Of a stretch of 64,000 nt of DNA, positions 53,606-63,760 are shown in pieces. The notes beneath the pieces are model-generated. The model saw only the letters and a program-made list of their open reading frames with translations. It was not told the DNA's origin and searched no databases. The position numbers and the translations under genes were made by a program. Each line of letters starts with the position of its first letter. Positions within the stretch are counted from its first letter, which is position 1. Origin of the DNA: Legionella gresilensis (GTDB lineage: Bacteria > Pseudomonadota > Gammaproteobacteria > Legionellales > Legionellaceae); NCBI RefSeq assembly GCF_900639865.1, contig NZ_CAAAHX010000007.1:1-64000 (forward strand), written 5' to 3'.

Positions 53606-56062
53606 ATGGTACATGAGAATAACAAACCTATTGTCCTTATAACCGGATCCTCAGGAAATATAGGCACTATATTAACAACCGCTTTGAAAAAAGACTATTA
53701 CGTTATCGGATTTGATCGAGAAAAGGAGTCTGCTGATATTGTCATCGATTTAGCATCAGAATCATCTATCAATCAAGCCTTTCAAACATTTAAACAACGT
53801 TATGGGACAAAAATTGCTGCCGTCATCCACCTTGCTGCGTATTTTGATTTTACGGGCGAGGATTCAACTTTATATGAAAAAGTCAATGTTAAGGGAACGA
53901 GAAGATTGCTCCAAAAGTTACAAGATTTTGAAGTTGAGCGATTTATTTATACCAGTACAATGCTTGTTCATGAGCCTTGTAAACCAGGTGAGAAAGTTAG
54001 TGAAGTTACACCTCTTGGCCCTAAGTGGGTTTATCCTGAATCAAAACTCAAAGCCGAACAAGTGATTGAAAAAAATCACGGCCATGTTCCTTACCTGATT
54101 TTAAGACTTGCTGGATTGTATAACGATAGTAGTTGTGTGCCCACGCTTGCTCATCAAATAAAGCGCATTTATGAGCGTTCTTTCAAAAGTTATCTATATG
54201 CAGGAAATATAGAGGCCGGACAGTCTTTTATTCATGAAGAGGATTTAGTGAGTTTAATTAGAAAATCCATCGAGCATCGTTATGATTTACCTGAAAAAGA
54301 GGTCATTCTTGCAGGTGAACCCGTCGCGGTTAGTTATAAAGAATTGCAACACTACATTACTGATCTGATGCATAATGAGAAATCTGAGTTAATAAATGTG
54401 CCTAAGCCTATTGCTAAAGCTGGCGCATGGTTGGAAGAAAAAACAGAATTCCTTATCCCAGATGACTTCGATCAAGGCCAAAAACCTTTTATAAAACCTT
54501 TTATGATTGATTTATCTTCGGATCACTATGATTTGGATATCGCAAGAGCTAAGGAAAAGCTCGATTGGCAGCCAAAACATCAAATAAAAAAAGTTTTACC
54601 TAACATTATTCAAAATTTAAAAAACGACCCTGAAAATTGGTATGAAAAAAATAAAATTCCAGTTCCAGATTGGATGCAAACTATTCAAAACCAAGATCCT
54701 GAAAAAATACGCAAAGCTTATGAAAAGGAATTTCGTCAAACCCATCAAAATTTTCTTTGGGCTCATTTTTTAAATATTGCTTTGGGATTTTGGCTCCTTA
54801 GCTCCCCGTTCACTTTAGGCTATGAGTCTTATCTAATGAGGCTAAGCGATTGGATAAGCGGGGGGTTACTTATTGTTTTAGCCTTTATATGTTTATCTTG
54901 GCGATTTGCCAGAGCAAGATGGATTTGTGCCCTTGTTGGACTTTGGGTTATCTTTGCTCCCTTAGCTTTTTGGGCACCGACAGCGGCTGCCTATTTGAAT
55001 GGAACACTGGTAGGATCGCTTATTATTGGTTTTTCCGTTTTAGTACGTCCTGACATTGGTGTCGCGCCTAATGCTGCTATGGAAGGATCTCAAATTCCTG
55101 ATGGCTGGGATTTTTCACCTTCTAATTGGTCACAACGCATGCTAATTATTATTCTCGCATTTTTTGGACTACTTATCTCTCGATATATGGCAGCCTATCA
55201 ATTAGGACATATTGATGGCGTTTGGGAACCTTTTTTTATGGGCTATGCCAATAATCCAAAAAATGGAACAGAAGAAATTATTACCTCTTATCTCTCAGAA
55301 GCCTGGCCTGTCCCTGATGCTGGCTTAGGTGCCTTTGTCTATATCCTTGAGATTCTCACAGGAATTATTGGTGGAGCAAATCGTTGGCGAACCATGCCTT
55401 GGTTAGTCTTGCTCTTTGGCATTTTAATTGTTCCCTTAGGTGTTGTATCTATTACTTTTATTATCATTCAACCCATATTGTTGGGTACATGGTGCACCTT
55501 ATGTTTAATTGCCGCTAGCGCTATGTTGATACAAGTTCCTTATTCTCTTGATGAATTGATCGCAACTAGCGTTTTTCTCTGGCGTCGCTGGAAAGCTGGT
55601 CGACCTATTTTACGCATTTTGTTTGTAGGTGATGTAGATTCTGAAAGTGAAAAAAGTCAGGATGAAACTAATTTTGAACGCCCACCCTTAAAAGTTATTA
55701 AAGATATAGTAAGTGGAGGGGTTAGTTTCCCTTGGAGTTTACTGCTTTGTCTGCTAGTAGGTTTTTGGCTCATGTTTACACGATTAACGTTAGATTCTAC
55801 AGGAAGTATGGCAAATGCCGATCATATTATAGGCTCTTTAGTGATTACTGTAAGTGTAATTGCTTTTGCAGAAACCGCGCGCTCCTTACGATGGATTAAT
55901 CTTTTTTTTGGCCTTTGTTTGTTGTTTACTCCCTTTATATACGAAGCCAATCTTTTGCAAACTCTATCTAGCCTACTGTGCGGAGGGCTCTTGATTCTCT
56001 TAAGTTTCCCTCGAGGAAAAATTTATAATTCCTATGGTGAATGGGACCAGCTTATTATCTAG
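53606..56062 (+). CDS. Epimerase - SPW - VKOR triple fusion membrane protein
   Basis: 818 residues. The first 350 form an extended SDR/NAD-dependent epimerase (GSSGNIG nucleotide loop at 14-20; SxxY-xxxK type WVYPESKLKAEQV). Then come membrane segments with SPW-type repeats (LGFWLLSSPFTLGYESYL, ALVGLWVIFAPLAFW), a VKOR-like part (LGTWCTLCLIAASAML) with CxxC, and two more SPW-like segments at the end. AAGGA precedes ATG. VKOR domains make disulfides in the periplasm with a quinone; the epimerase may regenerate or modify something. Other bacteria have related fusions; the joint function is not known. Its neighbours are unrelated membrane genes. Confidence 0.8.
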   Translation: MVHENNKPIVLITGSSGNIGTILTTALKKDYYVIGFDREKESADIVIDLASESSINQAFQTFKQRYGTKIAAVIHLAAYFDFTGEDSTLYEKVNVKGTRRLLQKLQDFEVERFIYTSTMLVHEPCKPGEKVSEVTPLGPKWVYPESKLKAEQVIEKNHGHVPYLILRLAGLYNDSSCVPTLAHQIKRIYERSFKSYLYAGNIEAGQSFIHEEDLVSLIRKSIEHRYDLPEKEVILAGEPVAVSYKELQHYITDLMHNEKSELINVPKPIAKAGAWLEEKTEFLIPDDFDQGQKPFIKPFMIDLSSDHYDLDIARAKEKLDWQPKHQIKKVLPNIIQNLKNDPENWYEKNKIPVPDWMQTIQNQDPEKIRKAYEKEFRQTHQNFLWAHFLNIALGFWLLSSPFTLGYESYLMRLSDWISGGLLIVLAFICLSWRFARARWICALVGLWVIFAPLAFWAPTAAAYLNGTLVGSLIIGFSVLVRPDIGVAPNAAMEGSQIPDGWDFSPSNWSQRMLIIILAFFGLLISRYMAAYQLGHIDGVWEPFFMGYANNPKNGTEEIITSYLSEAWPVPDAGLGAFVYILEILTGIIGGANRWRTMPWLVLLFGILIVPLGVVSITFIIIQPILLGTWCTLCLIAASAMLIQVPYSLDELIATSVFLWRRWKAGRPILRILFVGDVDSESEKSQDETNFERPPLKVIKDIVSGGVSFPWSLLLCLLVGFWLMFTRLTLDSTGSMANADHIIGSLVITVSVIAFAETARSLRWINLFFGLCLLFTPFIYEANLLQTLSSLLCGGLLILLSFPRGKIYNSYGEWDQLII

Positions 56063-56109
56063 GTGTTTTGAAATTCCTATACTCTTTTGATAGGCAGCTC
56101 AGTCATTGT

Positions 56110-57024
56110 TTAAGGTGCTGAGCTTATGTTCTCTATATTGGTCCTTTTACTATCCACTAAAATAGCAGACTCCTTGGGCTTGATGGTTTTGCCTTTTTTC
56201 AATACCAGTAATTTATTTATTTCAACGCCTATAAATAAGATCTGTGAGGTGAAATAAAACCAGATTAAGATAATAATCACAGAACTGGCGGCGCCAAATA
56301 TTGAAGCTCGGCCACTGTTGTTAATATAGTAGCTAACAATAAATTTTCCTAAAGTAAATAAAATAGCTGTAATAAAAGCACCCATCCCTACGTCCTTCCA
56401 GTCAAGAATAACGTCTGGTAACACCTTAAACAGCATGGTAAAAAGTAAGGTAATAATAAGAAAAGAAATGATATAGTCTAAGATCATAAAAAGGTATATA
56501 CTGCCACCAAATATTTGGATGAGAAAATTACTCATTGCGGCAAGGGCAACACTTAATGTCATAGAGACTAACAGGAGAAGGGCAACCCCTAGGACCATGC
56601 TAAAAGATAGGAAACGATCTTTAATAATATTAAACCATCCTCGACCAGGTTTAGGCATTACTCCCCAAATTCTATTTAGTCCATTTTGAAGTTCAGCAAA
56701 AACCCTAGTGGTACCAAAGATTAAGAAGGCAATTCCAATGATCTGAGGCATCTTACTAGTACCAGTTCGTTGGCTATTTTCTATCATAGTTTGAATTTGC
56801 AAAGCAGCTTTTTCTCCTGCCAAGCCGGAAATATGATCTAAAATACGGCCTTGTGCGGCAGCTTCTCCTAGAAAGAAACTGATGAGAATAATACAGATAA
56901 GCAAGATTGGTGCGAGTGAAAAAATAGTATAAAAGGCCAATGCTGCGGATAAACTGGAAACCCTATCTGTACGCCAAAATTTAAATAATTCTTTAAGTGA
57001 CTGCCAAAAACTTGCAATGTTCAT
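56110..57024 (-). CDS. YihY/BrkB-type membrane protein
   Basis: 304 residues with about six helices. RVSSLSAALAFYTIFSLAPILLICI at the N-terminus and YFTSQILFIGVEINKLL at the end match the family. YihY proteins are inner-membrane proteins of unclear role; BrkB was once linked to serum resistance, and similar proteins are common in the Legionellaceae. Its C-terminal tail is basic. Confidence 0.85.
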   Translation of the reverse strand: MNIASFWQSLKELFKFWRTDRVSSLSAALAFYTIFSLAPILLICIILISFFLGEAAAQGRILDHISGLAGEKAALQIQTMIENSQRTGTSKMPQIIGIAFLIFGTTRVFAELQNGLNRIWGVMPKPGRGWFNIIKDRFLSFSMVLGVALLLLVSMTLSVALAAMSNFLIQIFGGSIYLFMILDYIISFLIITLLFTMLFKVLPDVILDWKDVGMGAFITAILFTLGKFIVSYYINNSGRASIFGAASSVIIILIWFYFTSQILFIGVEINKLLVLKKGKTIKPKESAILVDSKRTNIENISSAP

Positions 57025-57247
57025 AATTTACTTCCATTGTAAATGGTACTATTTTAGACCCCTTTATCAGACTTGCGAATCATTTATAGTTACGCGAGAC
57101 TACTAGCTGTAACAAGCCCTAACCATGATGTCACTAATATAATTAACTATCTGATTTGCTTAGAAAGATTATATCGTTGTAAATTTGCTCTTTTATGGCG
57201 CATAAACCTCAGGAGATTAGTGTTTATGCTTTCAAATTACATTTAAT

Positions 57248-57772
57248 TTAAAACCACCTTGCAAGCCATTGGAAAGCAGTTGTTAATAATAAAATTAAAG
57301 CCATAAAAGCCATTCCGATACTTTCAATTAAAGTAACTGTTGATAAAGGAACATCTAAATTTGAACCCATATATGGGGAATTAATGTCTAGTCCGGTTTT
57401 TAATGCATTAATTGCCCCGATGCTGCTAAGAGTTAATAAGACCACGGTAAGTAGGTAAGTCAGCACAGGAATGAAGAAAGACAAGTATAAAAGGCCTAAT
57501 AATAACTCGAGAAAAGGATAGACATAGGCATATAAGCGAATACGCTTAGCTAAAATATCATACATTGTGAAGCCTTGAACAAACTTTACAGGGTGAAATA
57601 GTTTAACGGTACTGAAAAGTACAAAGAAATTACCCATAAAATAATGTATCCAGACTCTCATGTCGCCATTAATATGGGCGTTAATAGCAAATGCAGATAG
57701 CATAGAAACTAATATTAATAAGAGCAAAGGCCAATATTGTTTAATTGATCTTTTTTTTGGCTCAGTATCCAT
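57248..57772 (-). CDS. MauE/DoxX-like membrane protein
   Basis: 174 residues with about five helices. FMGNFFVLFSTVKLFHPVKFVQGFTMYDILAKR and YAYVYPFLELLLGLLYLS resemble MauE-like/DoxX proteins. These small integral proteins often accompany redox or disulfide systems, so a link to the VKOR fusion 1.2 kb away is possible but only positional. Confidence 0.6.
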   Translation of the reverse strand: MDTEPKKRSIKQYWPLLLLILVSMLSAFAINAHINGDMRVWIHYFMGNFFVLFSTVKLFHPVKFVQGFTMYDILAKRIRLYAYVYPFLELLLGLLYLSFFIPVLTYLLTVVLLTLSSIGAINALKTGLDINSPYMGSNLDVPLSTVTLIESIGMAFMALILLLTTAFQWLARWF

Positions 57773-58147
57773 CGTTCACTCCTTGAACTTTAAAGTAAGA
57801 GGCAACTAATACTCTGTTAAAATGTTGAAATAATAGAGTATGAAAACACTATAGTTGCTTTGTTGTAACCATTAATAAATTTTTTTAAACTTTATACTAT
57901 TTTAGATTATTGCCTATTAGCAAAAGAGATTTATATACTTTTAATCCTCCTAATAGGAGCATAACTTTACAATCAAAAGCTAAAATATTTATCTCACAAT
58001 ATTATAGATTATGTTAAATCCTAAATTACTTTCATATTGCTTAAACCTCCTAACTGTGCTTATGCTTGCTTACCTTCAATTTAAATGCTTTAGTATGAAA
58101 TTGCTATTAACTCGATTAATGAGCTAGTACACTAATTTTTATTTTTA
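57773..58147. other. Intergenic stretch between divergent membrane genes
   Basis: No gene seen. It holds the promoters of the MauE-like gene (minus) and second nhaA (plus). Confidence 0.4.
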
Positions 58148-59317
58148 ATGAATAAGCTTATGACCAACTCAAAATCATTTTATAATCTAGAAACATTGGG
58201 CGGAATTTTACTTTTTATCGCTGCGGTCATAGCAATTTTAATCGCTAACTCACCATTTCGATCTATCTATGAGCATATATTACAAGTAAATGGCGCGGTA
58301 AGTATAGGAACATTTTCTATTAGAAAGCCTTTGTTATTGTGGATTAATGATGGCTTAATGGCTATTTATTTTTTGTTAATTGGTCTTGAGATTAAACGAG
58401 AAATTAAGCGAGGCGTATTAAGCGATAAACGTAATCTCGTTGTCCCTGTTATCACGGCGTTAAGTGGATTATTACTGCCTGCTGCTATTTTTGCCTACTT
58501 TAATGCGCATAACTCGATTTTCTTACATGGCTGGGCAATACCTACGGCCACTGATATTGCTTTTACTTTAGGAATTGTTTCTTTATTAGGTTCTCGTGTA
58601 CCGCTTTCATTAAAGATTCTACTGACAGCCATCGCTATTTTTGATGATATTGCAGCTATTGTTATTATTGCTATTTTTTATACGAACAAATTATCTTTGG
58701 TTTCGCTGTCCTTCGCATTGTTATTTACTTTAATTTTAATGGGCTTAAATTATTTTAAATACCGTCGTATATCGTTATTTATGGTCGTTGGGGTTGCGCT
58801 ATGGATTGCGGTTTTAAAATCAGGGGTTCATGCAACATTAGCAGGCATAGTGATTGCTATGACAATTCCAGATGAGGGCAAAAGATCGATGCTTACTCGT
58901 CTTGAAAATAGTCTGCATCCTTGGATTGTTTTTTTAATTCTGCCTCTCTTTGCTTTCGCTAATGCAGGTGTGAGTTTTATTGGACTTGATAGGGCTATGT
59001 TTATGCATCCTATTGTTTTAGGAATAGCCTTGGGTTTATTTGTTGGCAAGCAAGTTGGTATTTTCTTATCGTTGGGTTATTTTGTTAAATTTAAAAAGCT
59101 TCTTAAAAAAGATAATATTAACCTTAAGCAAGTCTATGGGATTGCGCTAATTTGTGGGGTAGGCTTTACGATGAGTTTATTTATTGGCTCCTTAGCTTTC
59201 CAAGATAATAATCTGCATCTAATGCCTATGGTAAAAATTGGCGTGGTGCTTGGCTCTCTAATGGCAGGAAGTATGGGTTTTATTGTTTTAAGAAATGCAA
59301 GGCCTTCGTTAGCTTAA
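58148..59317 (+). CDS. nhaA: Na+/H+ antiporter NhaA (second)
   Basis: 389 residues, the standard size. LWINDGLMAIYFLLIGLEIKREI, ATDIAFTLGIVSLLGSRVPLSLKILLTAIAIFDDIAAIVIIAIFYT (containing the essential adjacent aspartates) and HATLAGIVIAM match. There is no strong ribosome-binding site at ATG 58148; ATG 58160 is a fair alternative. It is paralogous, though clearly distinct, from the one at 41005. It functions in sodium and pH homeostasis at the inner membrane. Confidence 0.95.
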   Translation: MNKLMTNSKSFYNLETLGGILLFIAAVIAILIANSPFRSIYEHILQVNGAVSIGTFSIRKPLLLWINDGLMAIYFLLIGLEIKREIKRGVLSDKRNLVVPVITALSGLLLPAAIFAYFNAHNSIFLHGWAIPTATDIAFTLGIVSLLGSRVPLSLKILLTAIAIFDDIAAIVIIAIFYTNKLSLVSLSFALLFTLILMGLNYFKYRRISLFMVVGVALWIAVLKSGVHATLAGIVIAMTIPDEGKRSMLTRLENSLHPWIVFLILPLFAFANAGVSFIGLDRAMFMHPIVLGIALGLFVGKQVGIFLSLGYFVKFKKLLKKDNINLKQVYGIALICGVGFTMSLFIGSLAFQDNNLHLMPMVKIGVVLGSLMAGSMGFIVLRNARPSLA

Positions 59318-59318
59318 G

Positions 59319-59888
59319 TTATTTTCTAAATGGTTCTAAGTAATTAATTTTAGCTTTATAAAGTGCTGTAAGCGATTGATTAGATTTTACCGGTAAAACA
59401 CTTAATCTCCCATTTGTTTCTAAAATTACTGCTTTGACTTCTTCTAAATCACTTATACCAAATACCCTGATTTCGCCTAAAATATCTTCTTCACTAATCC
59501 TGACAGACTGCATGGCTTCCTTAATAAATTCACCATCAAAGAATAATAGCGTGGGATCAGATTTAACCCAAGTACGTATTTTTTTAAACCGTGTGGTGAT
59601 ATAAGAGATTAAGCTTTGTAAAAGTACTAAGCAAAACAAAGCTAAAATACCTTGCGTAATACTGACTGTGTTCGACAAAATTGAAGACGCTAATGCCGAG
59701 CCAAGTGACACAGTTATTATGAAATCATAAATGTTTAATTTAGATAAAACTCGTTTACCAGCTAAACGAACAAAAAAAACTAGCGCGGTAAAATTAATAA
59801 GTGCTGCTAAAATTGTTTTGTAGAAAACACTCCAATTCGCTAACCACATAGATATCCTTTTATAAAAGTTGTTAGACTCCACAGACAA
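59319..59888 (-). CDS. DUF421 (YetF/YcaP-type) membrane protein
   Basis: 189 residues. Three N-terminal helices (KTILAALINFTALVFFVRLA, YDFIITVSLGSALASSILSN, LALFCLVLLQSLISYITT) are followed by a cytoplasmic domain with DPTLLFFDGEFIKEAMQSVRISEEDILGEIR and GISDLEEVKAVILETNGRLSV, which are the DUF421 signature. It is convergent with the NhaA gene, one base apart. The function of the family is not known. It is a paralogue of the truncated gene at 1-282. Confidence 0.9.
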   Translation of the reverse strand: MSVESNNFYKRISMWLANWSVFYKTILAALINFTALVFFVRLAGKRVLSKLNIYDFIITVSLGSALASSILSNTVSITQGILALFCLVLLQSLISYITTRFKKIRTWVKSDPTLLFFDGEFIKEAMQSVRISEEDILGEIRVFGISDLEEVKAVILETNGRLSVLPVKSNQSLTALYKAKINYLEPFRK

Positions 59889-59993
59889 GCCTAAGCTAGA
59901 TTAAAATGGCGTTAGGTATTATTCTAAGTAGTGCTGCTGTTCTATTGCTATCTTATCTTTTATTCTAATTTAATCTAAGTTAAAGGAATAACG

Positions 59994-61427
59994 TTGAACA
60001 AGCAAAAATTTATTTATCATTCAGCTCCCTTATTTTTTTTGTTCTTTCTTTTTACGGCATCTTCTTTTGGCCAAGAAAATTCGTTACCCAATTCAGCGCA
60101 GGATATCGTTGCAAAACCTGCAGAAGAAATTACCAAAGTGGATGTAAAGCCTATTGCGCGTGATAATGACATCAAAAAGCGGCTTGAAGCGATACTTGAA
60201 GCAACTAACTGGTATATACGACCAAAAGTTAGTGTGACTGATGGCGTTGTCTTTCTTGAGGGAGGCGCTACGACAACTGATCACCGAAAATGGGCGGAGA
60301 ATCTTGCCCGAAAGACGCAGGACGTTGTTGCGGTCGTTAATCGGATGGAAATTGTTGATCCTTCAATATGGGATATTCAGCAGCAAATTGGCGCAGGTTT
60401 ACGAGAACAATGGCGCCATTTTGTACGAGCGTTACCATTCTTTATTTTTGCTCTATTGATTATAGCGATTGCCTGGGCTGCAGCTCACTTTATTGCAAAA
60501 CTTATCCGTAAAACTTTGCATTTTCGAGGTATACATCCGCTTTTAGCCGATGTGGCTGCGCGTGCTGTAGTATTCTTATGCCTCACAATAGGGCTTTATC
60601 TGATTTTACAACTTTTTGGCTTAACAACCATTGCGCTGACTCTAATTGGAGGTACTGGAGTTATTGGTATCGTGCTAGGTATTGCATTTAAAAATATTAC
60701 CGAGAATCTTTTGGCAAGTATTTTACTTAGTATACAAAAACCTTTTAATAATAACGATCTAATTGAGGTTGCAGATATTACCGGCTATGTACAGGGGCTT
60801 ACAATTCGCGCCACAATATTGGTAACGGAAAATGGGCACCAAGTACAAATTCCTAATTCTACAGTCTATCAAAGTAATATCACAAACTTCACTAAAAATC
60901 CTAAACGCCGTGAAAGTTTCTTAATAGCAATTAGCTGTCATGAAACAATCTCACTAGCACAAGAAATAGCGCTAAAAACTCTAAACCAACATCCTGCGGT
61001 CTTAAAGGAGCCTGAGCCATTAGTGTTGGTCGATAGCTTGGCAGTGGGCCTAGTAAATATACGTATTTACCTTTGGTTAGACAGCCGAAAATATAACTGG
61101 GAGAAGGTAAGATCATCAGCTATTCGTTTAATAAAGCGCGCCTTCCAGGATGCAGATATTTCTATGCCTGGGCCAGGTATGAATTTAAATATCGGTAAAG
61201 ATACAATTATTAAAGTTCAAGCGGCTGAGGCTGCATCTACCGTACGAAAAGATGAGATACAGACAACGAAAGAAGAAGGGATGATTGCAACGCATGCTGA
61301 AGGGGAGCTTCGTAGTGAGGTGGCTGAAATGAAAAAGCAAGTTCGCCAACATAAAGCCATTGATCAGGAACATAACCTCTTATCTAATAATGAAAGCAAT
61401 GGCAGTAAGGAAAAAGCAGCTCTTTAA
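59994..61427 (+). CDS. MscS-family mechanosensitive channel with BON domain
   Basis: 477 residues, starting at TTG 59994 (AGGA six bases before). It has a signal peptide (FLFFLFTASSFG), a periplasmic BON domain at about 50-120 (DIKKRLEAILEATNWYIRP, VVFLEGGATTTDHRKWAENLARKTQDVVAVVNRMEI), three or more transmembrane helices, then the MscS pore helix and beta domain (GTGVIGIVLGIAFKNITENLLASILLSIQKPFNNNDLIEV). The C-terminal tail is charged. It opens under membrane tension and releases solutes during osmotic downshock. Confidence 0.88.
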   Translation: MNKQKFIYHSAPLFFLFFLFTASSFGQENSLPNSAQDIVAKPAEEITKVDVKPIARDNDIKKRLEAILEATNWYIRPKVSVTDGVVFLEGGATTTDHRKWAENLARKTQDVVAVVNRMEIVDPSIWDIQQQIGAGLREQWRHFVRALPFFIFALLIIAIAWAAAHFIAKLIRKTLHFRGIHPLLADVAARAVVFLCLTIGLYLILQLFGLTTIALTLIGGTGVIGIVLGIAFKNITENLLASILLSIQKPFNNNDLIEVADITGYVQGLTIRATILVTENGHQVQIPNSTVYQSNITNFTKNPKRRESFLIAISCHETISLAQEIALKTLNQHPAVLKEPEPLVLVDSLAVGLVNIRIYLWLDSRKYNWEKVRSSAIRLIKRAFQDADISMPGPGMNLNIGKDTIIKVQAAEAASTVRKDEIQTTKEEGMIATHAEGELRSEVAEMKKQVRQHKAIDQEHNLLSNNESNGSKEKAAL

Positions 61428-61468
61428 AAGAGAAATAATGTCTTTAAATAACTATTCAATAGGAATTT

Positions 61469-62794
61469 TTAGTTAAAATACTGTTGATATAGAATTTTTA
61501 TCTCTTTAGCATCTGGTAAAATCTGGCCAGAAACGGCCGCATCCTTAAATGCGGTTGCATGGTTTATAAGAATAGTCTTATGCTTTTCACAGGAAATATG
61601 AGTACAAACATTATGGATTATCTTTAACATATGCATAGTTGCGTTCCTATCTTTGCATATATATGAGCGTGTTCGGCAAAAGGTTAGATCACAAAGTTCC
61701 TCAAAATAGATGGGTGATGCAATGACTCTTAATTGATTATCTGTATCATAGCGATAACTAGATGGTGGCTTTGCCTTTGAGACTTTTTGTAAGGTAAGCT
61801 CTAGCCAATTCATACAGGTCATAGCAGTAAAGGGATCATTCATACTGGGTGATAAGGCTCGAGCAATAATTTCGACCAATTCATTGACTAAAAAGAGAAT
61901 GTCTTGTTCTTGATTGCGCTCGTGACCAAATATAAAAGCCTTAATGCATTTATTTTTGATGTCCTTAGTAAGTTCTTCTGAAGAGTAAATGGTAAACATA
62001 GTGTCATTTTCAGTTATGTAGTCGCCAGGCCTTGCGTTGATTTTAATAATAAAATCATGTTTGCACGCAATACTTAGCAATGAGTTGCCATCTATAATTC
62101 GCATGTAACCATGCTGAGTTGCGCTAACGGTACTCTTAAATTTACTTAAACTTAAGGCATGTTCCTGACTAGGTCCATCTTTTCCAATGTTAATAGGGAA
62201 TAAACAGTCAACCTGTCTAAATAACTCTTCGCCTACCTTACCTACTACGTTAGACACGTTAATGCTTTGTGGAATGTGGTGAATAAAATAAATGAGAATG
62301 CCTACACTACATAGAGTCAAAATAATAGCAACAAGTAATGAGATTTGCGGTAAGAAAGGCTTTGTACTTATCCCGCTGGCGCCACTGTCATTGAGATTGA
62401 AAAGAGCGAGAAGGATAAACAAACAAAAAAGAAACGTTGCAATGAATGTTCCTAAAGTGACTTGATTTGCTCTGTCTCGCATAAAATTTGCTATGAGACG
62501 AGGTCCAATCTGGCTCGCTGCAAATGAGACAGCTACAATGGTCATCGAAAAAACAACACCTGCTACGGTTATTACTGATGTAGCAATCGTTGATAAGATA
62601 GCACTTGCTCTATCAGGTTTGCTTGTTTGAAACCAACCAAGGTTAACAAGCCACTGAGGAACGAATGTTTGATCAAGGTAAACCGTAAAAATAGAAAGTA
62701 AGAGTGATGCAATCGCCATGATTAGTGGTATATACCAGTAACTCGCATGCAATCTTGCTAAAAGGTTTAATAATTTTGCGCCCACTACATTCAT
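61469..62794 (-). CDS. DUF2254 membrane protein
   Basis: 441 residues. Four N-terminal helices (WYIPLIMAIASLLLSIFTVYL, STIATSVITVAGVVFSMTIVAVSFAASQIGPRL, VTLGTFIATFLFCLFILLAL, ISLLVAIILTLCSVGILIYFIHHIPQSI) are followed by a cytoplasmic domain with PSMNDPFTAMTCMNWLELTL. This is the DUF2254 architecture. The ATG lies directly at an AAAGGA; a GTG nine bases later might be the start. The function is unknown. Confidence 0.85.
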   Translation of the reverse strand: MNVVGAKLLNLLARLHASYWYIPLIMAIASLLLSIFTVYLDQTFVPQWLVNLGWFQTSKPDRASAILSTIATSVITVAGVVFSMTIVAVSFAASQIGPRLIANFMRDRANQVTLGTFIATFLFCLFILLALFNLNDSGASGISTKPFLPQISLLVAIILTLCSVGILIYFIHHIPQSINVSNVVGKVGEELFRQVDCLFPINIGKDGPSQEHALSLSKFKSTVSATQHGYMRIIDGNSLLSIACKHDFIIKINARPGDYITENDTMFTIYSSEELTKDIKNKCIKAFIFGHERNQEQDILFLVNELVEIIARALSPSMNDPFTAMTCMNWLELTLQKVSKAKPPSSYRYDTDNQLRVIASPIYFEELCDLTFCRTRSYICKDRNATMHMLKIIHNVCTHISCEKHKTILINHATAFKDAAVSGQILPDAKEIKILYQQYFN

Positions 62795-62936
62795 TCCTTT
62801 GTTATTTTAATGTAAGTAAGATTCATTATGGCTTAAGGGCCTTTTACTAAGATGCTACTCTTTATTATTTTAGCACTTAAGAACCCAACTTCCCCTGTAA
62901 TCATTTTATAAGTAAATCAGAGCCCATCTCTTATAT

Positions 62937-63713
62937 TTAATCTTCATTTAAGTAAGTTTGTTTAACGACGACACTGATGACAGCAAGTAAGGGTGTGGCT
63001 AGGGCTAAGCTTAGGATGCCAACCAATAACGACATGATAAGTTGCATAAAAACAATTAATGCAGGCGGTAAGGAAATTGATTTTTGTTGAATAAGGGGCG
63101 TAATTAAGTAACTCTCAATCGTTTGAATTGCCAAATATAACAGTACAACGTAAAGTCCAAATATTGGGCTCTTTAATAATGCAAGTAGTATAGCTGGAAC
63201 AGCAGCGATAATAGGGCCGATATTGGGAATAAAAGAGAGAAGGGCGGCTAAGAGTGCAAGAGTGAATGCAAGTGGGATATCTAAAATCCAAAGTCCAATC
63301 CAAGTAAGCAGGCCAATAATAAGCATGGAGAAAGCTTTACCAGCTAGCCAAAGTTGTAAAGTTTGGGTTGTATCATTCAGTACCTCTCTTACTTTATTTT
63401 GCTTTTGTTTTGGAAATAATTTGATTAGTCCATTCGTGTAAATCTCAGGTTGATAAGCTAAAGCAATACCAAAAAACAAAATAACAAACATAGTTCTTGC
63501 TTTAATTTGGTTAATTTTAATTATTATTGAGCTGACTTTAGGCTTAAATAAGCCTCTAGAGACATTTAGCTTCACGATTTGGCTTATTTTTATTTTTGAT
63601 TTTATTATTAGACTATTATTGTCACCTTCTAAGCTTAAGTATTTAGAAAGAAATTGGCTGGCTTTGTTTGTATTATTTTTTTCCTGTTTTTCGCTTATTT
63701 CGCTTGTTTTCAT
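62937..63713 (-). CDS. AI-2E family transporter, N-terminally truncated
   Basis: 258 residues, against the usual 330-360. The C-terminal half is standard: YTNGLIKLFPKQKQNKVREVL, GKAFSMLIIGLLTWIGLWIL, LAALLSFIPNIGPIIAAVPAIL and QQKSISLPPALIVFMQLIMS. The first two or three helices are missing. ATG 63713 follows a TAA and has no ribosome-binding site. The sequence to the right belongs to the ion-channel gene on the other strand. The gene thus looks like a fusion junction or deletion product. The family exports small molecules or folates, with varied substrates. Confidence 0.7.
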   Translation of the reverse strand: MKTSEISEKQEKNNTNKASQFLSKYLSLEGDNNSLIIKSKIKISQIVKLNVSRGLFKPKVSSIIIKINQIKARTMFVILFFGIALAYQPEIYTNGLIKLFPKQKQNKVREVLNDTTQTLQLWLAGKAFSMLIIGLLTWIGLWILDIPLAFTLALLAALLSFIPNIGPIIAAVPAILLALLKSPIFGLYVVLLYLAIQTIESYLITPLIQQKSISLPPALIVFMQLIMSLLVGILSLALATPLLAVISVVVKQTYLNED

Positions 63714-63760
63714 TTATGCGGGCAACGCGAAGCTTGTATTTATTTAAGGTGTTCTCCTCC

